From NCBI GenBank assembly GCA_027625915.1, contig JANTQA010000008.1, positions 2,249,001 through 2,313,000 on the forward strand: DNA of 64,000 nt, in the 5' to 3' direction. Positions 12,139 through 24,337 of the stretch are shown piece after piece. How positions within the stretch are numbered: position 1 is the stretch's first letter; each line of letters begins with the position of its first letter. Made by a program: the position numbers and the translations under genes. The notes under the pieces are model-generated. The model did no database searches. It was not told where the DNA came from and saw only the letters and a program-made list of their open reading frames with translations. This DNA is from Anaeramoeba flamelloides. Its lineage: Eukaryota; Metamonada; Anaeramoebidae.

Positions 12139-12745
12139 TTAGTTCTCTTCTCCTTCTTCTACAACAACTTCTGCGGTGTCTGTTGTTGTTGTTGTAGTAG
12201 TTTCCTGTTGGTCTTCTTCTGGGATTTCAACAATTCCAGATTCTTGTTCGTTGGCTTGTTCTTGGTTGTTTGGGGCATTGTTAGGTCTAGCATTTGGGTT
12301 AGCACGTTGTTGTGGTCCCTTCATAAAGAATCTTGATCCCATCATTACTACCATTAAGATCATTGGAGCAAATCGTTGTAACATACCTGGTTGCTTACGA
12401 GGCTTGATACCTGAAACGACGAAAACATTTCCTCCACTATAGATATTGGCAACAAATGTGTTTTCATTAATAACGACGAATTGGATTTGCTGGTTTAATT
12501 CTGGTTGATCGGGTTTGTATGCTGAAAATGATGTGTAGACATTAGCTTTTGATTCAAAATCAATATTAAAGATTAATTCCCAATCGTCAGAGTCTGGTTT
12601 TCTGATTGAAAATTCTCCAGAAAGATCGCTTGTTGTTACTCTAATTAAGGAAAATTAAATAATTTTTTTTTTGTTCCAAGTTTTATTTTTGTTTGTTTTT
12701 TTATTTTTTTTGGGTTTGTTTTTTGAGATGTTAGTTCAGACAAGC

Positions 12746-12793
<48 letters not shown>

Positions 12794-13334
12794 AAAAAGA
12801 AATTTCGTTAAACATCCCATAGAAAATGTGTGATTCAACAAAAAAAAAATAAATAAAAAAGAAAAAAGAAAAAAGTTGCTTTATTACATTTTAACCAAAA
12901 ATCTTAAATTTTGTTTTTCATCTTCTTCGGTTTCTTCTTCGTTTTCAGTTACAGTTGTTTCTGGTTCTTCATCATTTTCGGAGATAGCTTTTTCGTAATA
13001 TTCACCAATAATTGTTCCTTCGTTTTCTTCATCCTTTCTCAAGTCGTATTTACCTGTAACTAGATCAACAAGTTCAAAAGATTCGTCGCCTTGTTTGTTG
13101 AGTTTAAGTTCAATATCCCATTCACTTTAGAAAGAAGATTTCAGAAAAAGAAAATTGAGGGGCAAGGTGTGTGAGGGTGTGAATTGATAGAATAAGTTTT
13201 GTGTAATTGTTTGAGAATTATAAAAAAGAAAATTTGGAGAAAAAATACCCTAAAAAGAAGTTGTCAATTTTAAAACCTGCACAACACACAATTCCAAGAA
13301 AAACTACAAATAAAAGTCCGTGTGAAATTTTCAT
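12139..13334 (-). CDS. Signal-peptide, single-pass membrane protein of unknown family
   Basis: Three exons: 13249-13334, 12888-13124 and 12139-12640. Introns are 124 and 247 bp and the phases match, giving 274 residues. The start encodes a classic signal peptide (MKISHGLLFVVFLGIVCCAG). A beta-rich lumenal part follows (EWDIELKLNKQGDESFEL ... DDWELIFNIDFE ... NENTFVANIYSGGNVFVV), interrupted by an acidic loop (about residues 75-100). Next comes one hydrophobic, Met-rich segment (about 194-212, PMILMVVMMGSRFFM) and an N/Q/E/T-rich tail. The layout of signal peptide, lumenal beta domain, C-terminal membrane helix and disordered cytosolic tail resembles EMC7 and EMC10, but I see no similarity good enough to name it. 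The 247-bp intron carries a 39-base A run. Exon joins use a GTAATA donor and AAG/TAG acceptors. Confidence 0.8.
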
Positions 13335-14425
13335 TTTATTAAAGAATTTAAAAAGAAAAAAAAATGATTATCTAAGAATATTATTTTGAGATTATGAATA
13401 CATTACATATTTACTTTTTATAAAAGATAACGGGTTCTTAGAAAGTGAACTGTCCCTTCTCTTACTTGAAGAAACACATAAAAAAACAGCTTCTCTCAAG
13501 AGAAATATAAGTGTTTCAATCAAAATTTTTTCTCAAAAATTTTACTTTCTTTTTTTTGAATTTACTCTGCTTGAACTAAAATTTTACGGAACTAGTAACT
13601 CTTATTTATTTTTAATCCTAAAAGTAGCAGAGTAATTAATTACACAAAGGTACAATTGAACCTGATAATGCAACTCTCTTTTATCAACTTTAGAGAAATG
13701 AGTAATCATTTTGAAAAGAGTTCATTTTTCCCATTAAAATTTCAGTCAAAAGATTGATCCTTTTTTTGTTTGGATTTTTATATCAAAATAGAAAAAGAAA
13801 AATTTATAAAAAATTTTATATAGAAGTATTCTCACTTTTAGTAATTTCTGAGGTTCTGGAAGAACAAATAACTTGAACCATTAAACTTAATATAAAAATA
13901 TAATAAAAATAAATCAAATATTGAATTCAATTAAGATCTAAAAAAAATTGTTTATTAATTTTATTCACAAATATTTAACCAAAATTTCTTCAAATTTAAA
14001 AGATTAGGTAATATTCTTTTTCAGATATTAATGGTATAAATAGGGAACTGTTATTATGAAAAATAGTTATTTGAGAATATCTATTATTTTTTTTTTATTA
14101 TTAGAATTATTTATTTGGATTCGTTTTATTTGTTTGAAAAATCTTTAAAAAATTGAGAATAATTGTTAAATTCGATTAATATATGTAATCCTTTCTTGTT
14201 AATAATCCACTAAAAGAATTAAGATTTGGTCATTAATAATTGAATATAAATAATCCAATTAAAAATTATTTCTTAAAATTTTAAATTGAATTTTAAAGGT
14301 TTTTCAAAAAACTATTTTGTGAGAACTTTTAATTTAATTGTTTGGTTTCTGTACTTTAATTTTTTTATCCAATAAATAGAAAAAATTGAATGAACTGTTC
14401 TTTGAATCAAAAAATTATCTTTTTA

Positions 14426-14720
14426 CTGTAATCCTGCATAAATTACAGTTAGGATAAAAACCCCTAAATACAATTTTAAAATTTTAAAAAGTACCGTAGA
14501 GTGCCAGCTTTTCCAGAATTTAAAAGAATACAGTAAAACATCAGCTTTTTCTCAATTCTTTTGAACTCTGGAAAAGCTAACAATAGTTTTGTTTAATTTG
14601 AGAAATAAACCAAAAATTAAATAAATTTTCGGTTTATTTCTCAAATTAAAAAAAAAAACATAACGGCAAACAGGAGGTAATTTTGTTGAATCACCTCTTC
14701 GCAACAATAAAAAAAAAAAA
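14426..14720 (+). repeat. A-tailed three-hairpin element, copy 1, split by a nested insertion
   Basis: Same sequence as 54870-54989: CTGTAAT...ATTACAG hairpin, TTAGG...CCTAA hairpin, GAGGTAATT...AATCACCTC hairpin, then CAACAAT and an A tail. Here the middle is interrupted at about 14498-14665 by the twin-hairpin insertion. Confidence 0.75.
14498..14665 (+). repeat. Twin-hairpin insertion element
   Basis: Two hairpins stand in a row. The first has arms AGCTTTTCCAGA...TCTGGAAAAGCT; the second has arms AATTTGAGAAATAAACC...GGTTTATTTCTCAAATT, followed by an A run. The same two-hairpin order is present, diverged, at 46790-46980. Single-hairpin relatives occur at about 25025-25150, 25350-25430 and 29690-29775. 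Flanks often carry AGTGCC/GGCACT. Confidence 0.6.
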
Positions 14721-15607
14721 GATCTTTTTTTAAAGTTTAAAATAATTATTGTGTTTTTTTTTTGAAATTAAGTAGTTTTTTTAAACTGTGTAATTTTAAA
14801 ACCCCGTGTTTTGATTTTTAAGTGTATTTTTGTAGAATTCTTAAAACAAACAATAAGATTTCTTTCTTCTGTTAAATAAAATATTTTTGTTAAAATAATA
14901 CAGAAATTAAGGCTTAGTTTTGAAATTTTCAAAAATGAGAAAAATTAGATCAAACTTTTTAAAAACAATAATTCATTTCTGGAAATAGTTTTCAAAGTAA
15001 GGTTTATTTTGTAGTAATCATATTTTTACATTATTTTTAAATTTCAAGACCTTTAATTTTTTTTTTTGAATTTACTATTAAATTTACTTGAAGATTTTTC
15101 GAAGTTTACCAGTGTGTTAATAATTTCCTAAAATATTGAAGATTATTTGATAGTAGATAATACACAACCAAACAAGCTGATTTCTTATTTGTTTCATGGA
15201 AATATAAAAAATAACAGACCTTTTTCAACATAAAACAGTTTACACAATGTGTATCCAACAGCAAATCCAAATATCTTTCTTTTGACATATAAAAACAACG
15301 ATTAGGGATTGTTTTAATCATTTTTCTGAACAAATATTAGAAGTAACCCAATTACCTCAAAATCTCAATCAACTTGTTTTTTATTCTCCAAAGGGGTTTA
15401 TGTTATATAATTATGGCAAATATCAAAATTATAGTAATAAATTAAGATTTTATTTTAGGGGGATAATATTACAAATTCTTTAAAATTGAAGGAGAATTTA
15501 CAAAATTGCCCAAATTTATAACTTTCAATCCAAAGAGTAAAAAAAAATAATGTCATTAGAAACATTCTAAAGATAAATATCCTTTCAAAAATGAATTTAA
15601 TTTAAAG

Positions 15608-16150
15608 TTTAGAATCCCTGAAATTTGAAAAAAAGTTTATTTTGTGTCGGGGATAGTAACTTGTTAATTTGGTACTTATCTGATCGACCATGTATTTGTT
15701 TTAGTTTTAAGTGTTGCTCAAAATGATAATTTGTTTTTTTCCCCTAAATCCGATTTGAAGAGTGCTAGACTAATAGTTTAGTAGGTGTTTAAGAATAAAT
15801 TTAGACTTTTTAGTTATAAAAAAAAAAATTGATTTACTTTTTATTTAATCAATTAACCAAAAGTAATTTTTTTATTTATTCACATCCAGACAAAATCAGA
15901 TATAAGTGTAAATATTAATTAAAAAACCTAAAATCGTATTTATTAATAAAATAACTTCTGAGGAAATAATCTAACACTCTTCAATTTGGATTTAGGGAAA
16001 AAAAAAAATATAATAAATTTTCACAAATTGAAATTTTGCACAACTCGTAATACAAAGACCAAACACTGGCTTAATCAGATAAAATCCAAATTAAGAAGTT
16101 GTTATCCCCGAAAAAAGATAATTTTTTTTTAAAATTTCAGGGATTGTAAA
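15608..16150. mobile_element. Non-autonomous element with about 170-bp terminal inverted repeats
   Basis: The ends read TTTAGAATCCCTGAAATTT and its inverse AAATTTCAGGGATTGTAAA. Similarity continues inward for about 170 bp on each side (TCGGGGATA, TTAATTTGG, TTATCTGAT, CCCTAAATCC, GAAGAGTG), roughly 75-80% by eye. No ORF is present. Confidence 0.65.
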
Positions 16151-16689
16151 CCTTAACGAGTCTTTGGAAATAAAAAAAAAAAAAAAAAAAAAAAAAAAAC
16201 TGTTCTGGTTTATAGGAATTGCTGCAAATTTCTGTAAATAGATAATTAAATCATTTCAATTTTAAAATTTTCCCATTTTATTATTTTTGGGTCATATTAT
16301 CCAATTTGTATTCGATAATTTTGATATGAATTTCTTTTGTTTTATTTAAAAATTAATGTGAACCTTTTTTATAGATTGCAAAAGGTTAATAGATAATATC
16401 ACAATCTTATATGGGTGTTACTTTATGGACAACCATCATGAAAATAATTATAGGAAGGAGTGTAAATAAAAACTATATTATAAAACACCAAACAACCGAT
16501 TATTAACTATCAAAAAAATAGTGTCTTTTTTTTTTTTTTTTTGTTTTTTCAATTAAGGTACCCCTTAATTCTAAAGAATAATTCACTTTTAAAATAAAAT
16601 TTTTATAGAAAACCCAGTTCATTTAAATTTTAAATTCAAAAAAAAAAAAAGAATAACAAAAAAATTACTAATTCTCTATTATTGAATTT

Positions 16690-17065
16690 TGATGAAAAAA
16701 TGCTACCAAAAAGATTTTTTGAAAACTATATGAATACATTTAAGAGATATTTATCAATTTTAATATTTTTTAAAATATATGATTATAAATTCTTTAATAC
16801 GATAAAATGAATATTCAAATTTTTTACTATTAAATTTAGTTAAAAATCTTATTAGAAAAATGGATTTTCCAACTGAAATTGTAAACTATCTTCAAAAATA
16901 AATTTTAAAACAAGATCTTTTATTAACCTATCGTGTTAGTTAGAACCGGGGTTATCAAAAGGTCAAATATTCGAAAATGTTTAACTTTATTTTGAAAACG
17001 ATTTTTTTATCATCGTTGTCTCCAAGATTTCAGTTTTTGATACTATAACAATATTTTTCCAATCC
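16690..17065 (+). mobile_element. Possible second LINE-like reverse transcriptase fossil
   Basis: Pieces such as KMDFPTEIVNYLQK, QDLLLTYRVS and NRGYQK follow the order of the non-LTR reverse transcriptase region between the two catalytic blocks ('GFP.E....L' then 'RG..QG'). It is heavily decayed and has no defined ends. Confidence 0.35.
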
Positions 17066-18330
17066 CATTTACTTTAAGTAAGTTTTTTTATTTCCCAAAA
17101 TGTAAAAATAAAAATGATTTCAAAAAATATAAAAATTGGAATTTGATTTTAAGTGTTTGAAAGATATTCAAATTAACAATATTTTTAACTTTTAAAAACC
17201 CAAAATTGTGTTTCTAAAAATCTAAAAATATAAAGAATTTAAAGTGCAAACTTTCGAACTTTGAATTGTGAAAATTAAATGGAAATCTATTATATTTTGT
17301 ACTTTTTAACATAATCCATTTTCAAATTTGAATAATTTCAAAAAAAAAAATATTCTCAATTAAAACAAGTTACCATAATTTTGTACTCTTTTTGGTGTTT
17401 TTACCAATAAAATAACAGACATAATGAATTTTTTTTTTTTCAAAATTTTTTTAAATGAAAGGTTATTAATGCAAAAAAAAAACAGTTTTTAGTGGGTACT
17501 ACTGCTTTGTGGTAGATTTTTTTGATAGATAAAATCTCAATATAATCAAAATAAAAATCAAAACAAACAATGAAGATAATAAAAAAAAAAAAAAAAATGA
17601 AAACTACTCCCAAAAAAGGAGAAGGACAATTTTAAAACGAGGATAAAATTGCCCCAATTAATTATTTTTTAAAATAAATTTTTTGAAAAAAAAAAAATAA
17701 TAAATAATTTCGTAACAGCCTGAATGCGTTTACTTGTGTTTCTTCACAAACTGGTCTGTAATATTTTTTCTGAAGAAAATAAAAAAAATAGAATATAGAA
17801 AATAAAAAAAAAAAAAAAAAAAGTAAAAAATAAACAAAAATAGGTGAATGAAATAACAAAAGAAATGAAAACTATCAAAATTTCGATTTAACATTGGAAG
17901 AGTACAAAAATTATTAAAAAAATTGTAATTCGTATTAAAATTTTAAATTAACTTTTATAGTTAAGTAAAATTTTACATCAAAAAAAAATCAAATAATTTT
18001 TGTTTCGTAATTTCCACAACCCAAAATGAAGAATGGAAATTTAGCGTTAAAATGGAAAATTTTTGAGAGAAGAAATAGTGAGAGAAAAAAGGATAATTGA
18101 AAATTAAAAATACATTGAAAAGAAAAAAAGGGAATTAAAAAATAAAAATAATAATAAAAAATAATAATAATAAAACAAATACAAATACTTCCCCAGAAAG
18201 ATATAATGAGTTTTGGTTGGAAACAAACAAACAAAAAAAGAGAGAGAGAAAAAAAAAAAAACAATAAAGGAAAGACATAACTGATTTTTTGTTTCTTAGT
18301 GTGTTTGTTTTCTCCTTATTCATTTGGTAA

Positions 18331-20103
18331 TTAGTTGAATCCACTAATAATATCAAAGTCAATGTCTGGTTGATAATTGTTATCATCGTATGATGGTAAG
18401 GGGTGTGTGTATTCAAACCAATCATGCCCGTGCATGTCCATTGGGGTTGAAGATAAGTCCCAAAATTCATCGTAATCATCTTCCTCTCGTTGGTCTTCTT
18501 CCCCTTTGTTATCTAACTCCTTTTTTGATGGCACTAATTGGGTCTGTTTTGTTTGTTGATTTTCTTCGAAAAGATCATTATCTGATTCAAGATCTGATTC
18601 AAGATCGGATGAGAATGAGAAAGAGAAAGAAGAATTTGGTGAAGAAATATATGAGATTGGTGAGTCCACTTCATTATCTTTTTCAATTTCTTTTTCGTTT
18701 TCTTTTGTGTTTTCTTCTTCTTGTTCCCCTTCCTCTTCGTAGTCAGAAAATTCTTGCACTTTTAATGCGTTTCTCAAAATTTGTTTTGGATTGGATACAA
18801 GCTGGCGTTTTTTAAATGTTGTTGTTTGACTCATCATTGGAGATCGAGATCGATCAAGGAAAAATTCATCATTTTCTTGAAATAGCCGTTTTCTTGGATT
18901 TGGTGATCTGTGTTTTGTTATCAAAGAGTGCTTTTTGACTTTTGGAGTAGACAAATATTCCTCATCTCCTTCATCACTCTCCTCGTCCGCTTCTTCTTTT
19001 TCTTCTTCTTCTTGTTCATTGCCAAATTCATTTGCTTCTTCATCTTCTTTATCAAATTCAAAATCCTCAAAATCAGCAAATTCTTCTTCTAAACCCAAAT
19101 CCTTTTCAAAGTGGTTCCTTTTGAGACTGTTTGATAAATATATATTATCAACAGAATTGGTGAAACATTTTTTTTTGTCTTTAATGGAAGAAAGTGAATT
19201 TGATTTCGTTTTTTCCAAATTGTCATCAAATATATTATGAAAATCTGAAAAATTTGAATTATCTGAATTGACAAATGAATCCAAAGGAAACCAGTTTAAC
19301 TTTGTTTTGTCGGTTGCACCAAAAGAATTTTTGTGTTTGCTACCCTGAAATTGATTTTGATGGTTTCTTTTTGGATTATGATTCTGTTTCTGTTTTTGTT
19401 TATGTTTTTGCTTTTGTCTCTGTTTCTGTTTTTGGTTTTTTAATTGTAATTTTTTCTTTTTTTTGATTTTTGTTTTGTGTTTCGATTTGGTTTTCAAAAA
19501 TTTCTGTTTTAATGAACAAGTAACCATTGGCGTGTTTGATTTACTCTTGTTTCTGCTTCTGTCCGTTGCTTGCTTGTCTTTTCTCCGTTTTTTTATTTGA
19601 CGTTTGTGCTTCTTTCTATTCTTGGTTTGGATAGGTCTTGTTTTGATTTTTGCTCGGATTTTTGTCTTGATCTTAATTTTGGATTTACTTTTGATTTTTG
19701 TTTTGACACCAATACTCTCAAAACACTCCTCGAGGTCGCACCCTTCTGGTCCAAAAATTAGCCACTCGCGAGAATAGTTGGAAATGTTTTGCAATAAGAA
19801 ATACTTTTTGAAAAAAGTAGCTAACCCGCGCTCAATCGACTTCTTGGGCTTGTTTGTTAACAAAACTAAATCCGTGATACAGTCCCTTTTGATTTTAATT
19901 GGCCGTAAGACAGCTGTCTTTGGCGTCCTTTTTAAAAAGGTCTTTTTTAAGTTGCTTGTTTCTAAACCAATTACACCTTGTGGTCTCCATTTGTGAAGCA
20001 TTTTTAGTCTTTTGCGAAACGATGTGACTCCTTTGAAATCATTTTTTGCTTGGGTAATGTCTTTAGTAATCAGTTCTGGAGAAAACGTCAAATTATTCAT
20101 CAA
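18331..20103 (-). CDS. Lysine-rich / acidic low-complexity protein, probably nuclear, unknown function
   Basis: A single-exon 590-residue ORF from ATG at 20103, preceded upstream by a long T run. Residues 1 to about 130 look folded and not low-complexity (FRKRLKMLHKWRPQGVIGL ... SIERGLATFFKKYFLL ... WLIFGPEGCDLEECF). Residues of about 130-270 are an extreme K/Q/R/T-rich basic stretch with many nuclear-localisation-like clusters. The second half alternates acidic tracts with short basic or Ser-Pro pieces (STPKVKKHS, RSPNPRKR, SRSPMM), which could be proline-directed phosphosites. I recognise no family. Strong charge segregation and Ser-Pro sites suggest a chromatin- or RNA-associated nuclear protein, by inference only. 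The length of the uninterrupted frame and its GC-richer composition support a real gene. Confidence 0.85.
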   Translation of the reverse strand: MMNNLTFSPELITKDITQAKNDFKGVTSFRKRLKMLHKWRPQGVIGLETSNLKKTFLKRTPKTAVLRPIKIKRDCITDLVLLTNKPKKSIERGLATFFKKYFLLQNISNYSREWLIFGPEGCDLEECFESIGVKTKIKSKSKIKIKTKIRAKIKTRPIQTKNRKKHKRQIKKRRKDKQATDRSRNKSKSNTPMVTCSLKQKFLKTKSKHKTKIKKKKKLQLKNQKQKQRQKQKHKQKQKQNHNPKRNHQNQFQGSKHKNSFGATDKTKLNWFPLDSFVNSDNSNFSDFHNIFDDNLEKTKSNSLSSIKDKKKCFTNSVDNIYLSNSLKRNHFEKDLGLEEEFADFEDFEFDKEDEEANEFGNEQEEEEKEEADEESDEGDEEYLSTPKVKKHSLITKHRSPNPRKRLFQENDEFFLDRSRSPMMSQTTTFKKRQLVSNPKQILRNALKVQEFSDYEEEGEQEEENTKENEKEIEKDNEVDSPISYISSPNSSFSFSFSSDLESDLESDNDLFEENQQTKQTQLVPSKKELDNKGEEDQREEDDYDEFWDLSSTPMDMHGHDWFEYTHPLPSYDDNNYQPDIDFDIISGFN

Positions 20104-20655
20104 TTTGTTGACTAATTATGATTAATTGTGTTTTTTTTTTTTTTTTTTTTTTTTTTTGGAAGAAAAAGAAAAGATCAAAAATTGGAAAAAAAAATATTTT
20201 AATTAAAAAAATTTTAGAAGGGAAAAGGAAAAAGGACAAAGATTTTAAAATTTTTGTAAATACAAAGCACTTTATTAAAAGAGATCTTTTTCGAAAAAAA
20301 TAAATTTGGATTTGAGGAAAAGTTTTTTTTTTTTTTTTTCTTTTTTTTTTCCACTCATACAGTTAGAAAAAGATTTTGAGATAAATTATTGATCATTTTG
20401 ATTGTAATACAATTACAACTCAACCAATCACATCGATTTAATAACAAGAGGAAAAAAAAAACAAAAAAAAGAAAAAAAAAAAAAATTGATGTAGGTAAGG
20501 TAACGAAGCAAAAATTTATTAAAAAAATAAAAAAATTGCCTTTGCTCAAAAAAGTGAAAAATTTGTAGTCGAGTAATAAAAAAAAAAAAACACCATTATA
20601 ACGAGAAAAATAAAGAAGGTAAAAAAAATTAAAAAAAAAAGACAAAGAAAGTCTT

Positions 20656-20690
<35 letters not shown>

Positions 20691-23298
20691 ATCCTTACAG
20701 TACAGAACGAAAAAAAAAAAAATGAAACTCCTATTCTTGAAAAAATTGTCTTATCAAAAACCAAGTAATCCCCCAAAAAGCTGTGAAGAGGTGAGAGTTA
20801 TTGACGGTTTAAAATTTGAACTTTTTTTTTGATCAAAATAATCTCAAAAAAAGAATTGTGAATCAATTTTTTTTCGAGGTGTAGAATGTGTAAGTGTTTT
20901 TACAACTCAAGTTTTTACCAAAAAAAATATTAAAAGAAAAACGGATCTTTTTTGTTCGAATATGGTTTTTTTTTTGATCTGACAAATATTTTTCCATATA
21001 CCCTAAATGATCCTTTTTATTTTCAAAATTTAGAAATTTCATAAAAGAAATAATTTTTTGTCAATTTCAAACAATTCTTACTCTTTTTTGAATAAAGTCT
21101 CAATGAAATAAACTGGTTCAAAATTATTTAGTGAAAAGTGAATTTAATACTATGTTTTTGAGGTTCTTTTGTTTAGGTGTAACTTTCTTTTCTTTTCGAA
21201 AAATTTCCAAAATTTTCAACAATACAATTTTGAATTCAAGAGAATGAAACCAAAATGGGGTTTATCCTTTTTAAAGTTCAAAATTGTTAAAAGATTTTGG
21301 TTTTGGAATTTTTTTATTTGAAAGAGAACTCTCAATTAAAGTGAAGAAAAGTTGGTCAATTAAAGTTTTTTTTTTTATGGAAAAGGGTCGAAAGCCAAAA
21401 ATATTTGTGGAAAAAACAATTATTACTATAAACCATTCTAACAATTCCAAAAACACTTGGTTTATTGAGTTTTATATTTGGACAAATACCTGTAATAAAA
21501 TTGTTTTTCTTTTTGAAGTTTACTTATTTTTCCAAAATCGTTTTTTTTTTTGAAGTACTTGATGAACAAAATATATTTTGTCTCAATTCTAAATAAAGAA
21601 GATTCAAATTTAATAAAACAGTCCAATAGTTTGATGAAGGTGGAGCAAAAGAATTTTCTAAAGTGTCCATTCAAATTGAACAATAATTAAGTTGATCTAA
21701 TTTCAGGCAATAATTGAAAAAATGTGTTGTTTGAGTTTTTTCATAAGAATTTTTTTTCATGTTAAGGAATAATTTCAAACATATGGTTAGTTTTCTTCTA
21801 ATTTTGTTAAAACCTGATTAGAGAAAAGTAAGATAAAATTTTCCCATCCTTTAATTATTTATTATTTAAGGGATGACACTCAAGATAGATTTCGGTTCTA
21901 ATTAAAGTGTGGAGTAATCAAGCATAAATGGTATCTGTGAGCCAGGTTCTAAATAACTCTTTAAAAATCTATATTATTTATTATTGCGCATTAAATTATA
22001 AAGATTTTTTATTAATGATCATATTTAAAAATTTTTCATTTTGTAAATTTGAAACAAAAGTTTTGGAGAAACAAAAAGAGAGCAAGGTTTTGGATTACAA
22101 GTACAATCCAGAAAAAAGGATCATAAATCCAATCCAAAACATTGTTCTTGGTGATCTGTCCCAACGAGTTCTAAATTTATAGTCCAGATTAAAACTCATT
22201 TTTAGATATTGTTGCTGACCTAGCTGAAAATTTATGTTGTTTTTCTTTCTCTATAATCAAATTATTAAGTAATTGGAGGTTAATGATATTAAGGTTAATG
22301 ATGTAAATAACCCAATAAAATCTATAATAAGTCTTATTATACAATAAATTCTAACATTTTTTACCAAAGAACAACAATTAAAAAATGTACTTTTTGGAAT
22401 TTTTTTTGAAATAATACTTACCAATGTGGAAAAAAAGATCAACACGGGTTTTAATTCGGAAAATTACTGAAAATGAAAAGTAAAATCAATAAAAAGAAGA
22501 AACCAATTAACTTCAAATAATAACTCATTATATTATTTTCAATTAACCCAACAAATGCAATTTAAATCGACTTGATTTATCGAAATTGTTGATGTTGTTT
22601 TGGAGATCTCAAAAATAGTCAATTTTTTGAACAAAATTTTATTAATCTACCAACCAAAGAAAAGCCTATCCAAAATAGAGTATTAAAAAAATGTTATTGT
22701 GGCGAATATTTCATTTTGTCTTTATTAATTAATTTATTCTTTTTTTCATTGATCTTACTTTGAATTTCCAGGTTCTATTAATGTTACTAATTTAAAACCG
22801 CCTTTCACTTTTTTTCCACAATGATTATTTCAAATTAATAAATATCCACCAAAATTAAAGTATTATGTATAAATTAATTCATATTTTTATATCGAAAAAT
22901 AATTATTTTTACAATTTTTAGAATTATCAAAGATTAACTTGATAATTATCAATATAAAAACCAAAAAATTGAGAAGTTTTGTTTCCTTTTAGAAAACTAC
23001 TTGTATTTTTAATATCTTACCAATATGTGAAAATAATTTGTAAAAACCATATCTTGATAAAAAACACCAGTTAAGCACAGGGCGTGTGAAATTGCCATTT
23101 TATTTTACTTTTAATTCTCATCAGTGGATTTTCATGTTTGAGAAATATAATAAAAAAAATACCCGGTTCAAAGTGAAAAATACCCACCCCATAGACACAT
23201 ATACACATAAACATACATGTACAAATAAAATAAATTCAAAAAATTTAGAGATGATTATAACAGCTTAAATAATAACAATACTACGCTTTTACAACCAA

Positions 23299-23527
23299 TT
23301 CAGAAATAATTTTGATATCAAATCAAATATATTTTCATCTTTATATTTATTCTATTTTTTTTTTTTTTGTTTTATTTTCTTTTTTCCAGATGTGGGATCT
23401 ATTTTGTTCAATTAGCTTTTTTTTTTTGGAATGATTGATAATAAGTTAATGTTGAGTTTTTTCAAGTGAAAAATCAGAGAAGATTAATTGATGGTATCCA
23501 AGCATTTGGCCGATCAATAATTGTATT
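23299..23527 (+). repeat. Dispersed repeat shared with 6278-6495
   Basis: Second copy of the repeat found in the DENN intron, in the same orientation. Common blocks are GAAATAATTTTGAT, GATTGAT, TTGAGTTTTTT and CGATCAA. Confidence 0.5.
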
Positions 23528-23665
23528 TAAAATTTCAAAAAAATTACCCAAACAATTTTTTTATACCTGTTTCATCATTCTGTATACCCGCAAATTTTTA
23601 TTTTTTTTTTTAATTATATTTTTTCATCTCTTGTTTATAAAAAATGATGAAATATAAAAAAGTTA

Positions 23666-23862
23666 CAGCCAGTTCCACTTTTAAAGTACATACTTTAACT
23701 AAAATCTAAGGCACAATAAAATCTCAAATTAAGGTACAAAAATCGAATTATCGTAAAAAAATTTGTGACAAAAAAAAAATAATCCAAATTTCGTGCTGTA
23801 ATTTGAGATTTTTATGTGCCTTAAATTCTGTTGAAAGTTTTTGTCACAAAATTAGGACTTGC
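23666..23862. mobile_element. Palindromic Tc1-type MITE, copy 1 (degraded)
   Basis: 197 bp flanked by TA on both sides, beginning CAGCCAGTTCCACTTTTAA, with inverted arms rich in AAGGCACA / TGTGCCTT. The right arm is the most diverged of the family. Confidence 0.7.
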
Positions 23863-24337
23863 TATATATTTTTTGTTGTAAAATTATTATATTTTTTTCA
23901 TGTCCATTTTTTAATTGGTATGTAAATATATTTTACTAGTATATCTGACACTTTCATATTTAGTAAAATATTGATATATTTGGTTACATGATTGGTTTTT
24001 TTTTGTTCAATTTCAGATAATATAACACTCAAAATTTGTAAAATATACTTACCCACTTTAAAAAACAAAAAAAAATTAGATAAATTAAAAAAATTATTAA
24101 CAAATTGCCATTATAGTTAAAAATTTTCTAAAAATAGTAATTAGTAAACCGACAAAATTGATTTTCCATCGGGCATATAGCGGAATATTGAATTAGGTAT
24201 GTATTTGAACCCGAAAAAAAAACACGGTTTTAATTTCAAATACTAAATAGAAACTTTTAACAACGAATTTTTCAATTATTGCAACATAAAAAATACGTGA
24301 AATGATAATAATCCCAAACAAGATTTTCAAATATGTA

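Larger units (their letters stand above)
13335..18330. other. Intergenic region with nested repeats
   Basis: Between two genes on the minus strand. It contains the A-tailed three-hairpin element with an insertion (14426-14720), a 543-bp element with long terminal inverted repeats (15608-16150) and a second reverse-transcriptase-like fragment (16690-17065). An open frame of 75 codons at 15106-15333 (-) has balanced composition but no recognisable domain. Confidence 0.6.

Noticed and set aside
12139-13334. Naming this gene EMC10 or EMC7
   Set aside because: Only topology agrees; no diagnostic motif is visible.
15106-15333. 75-codon minus-strand ORF with balanced composition
   Set aside because: No recognisable family, no splice partner found, and it sits among repeats; mentioned only in the region note.
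17662-18264. F-rich minus-strand ORFs
   Set aside because: Translations of A/T homopolymer-rich 3' flank of the 18331-20103 gene; no domain or exon-like composition.
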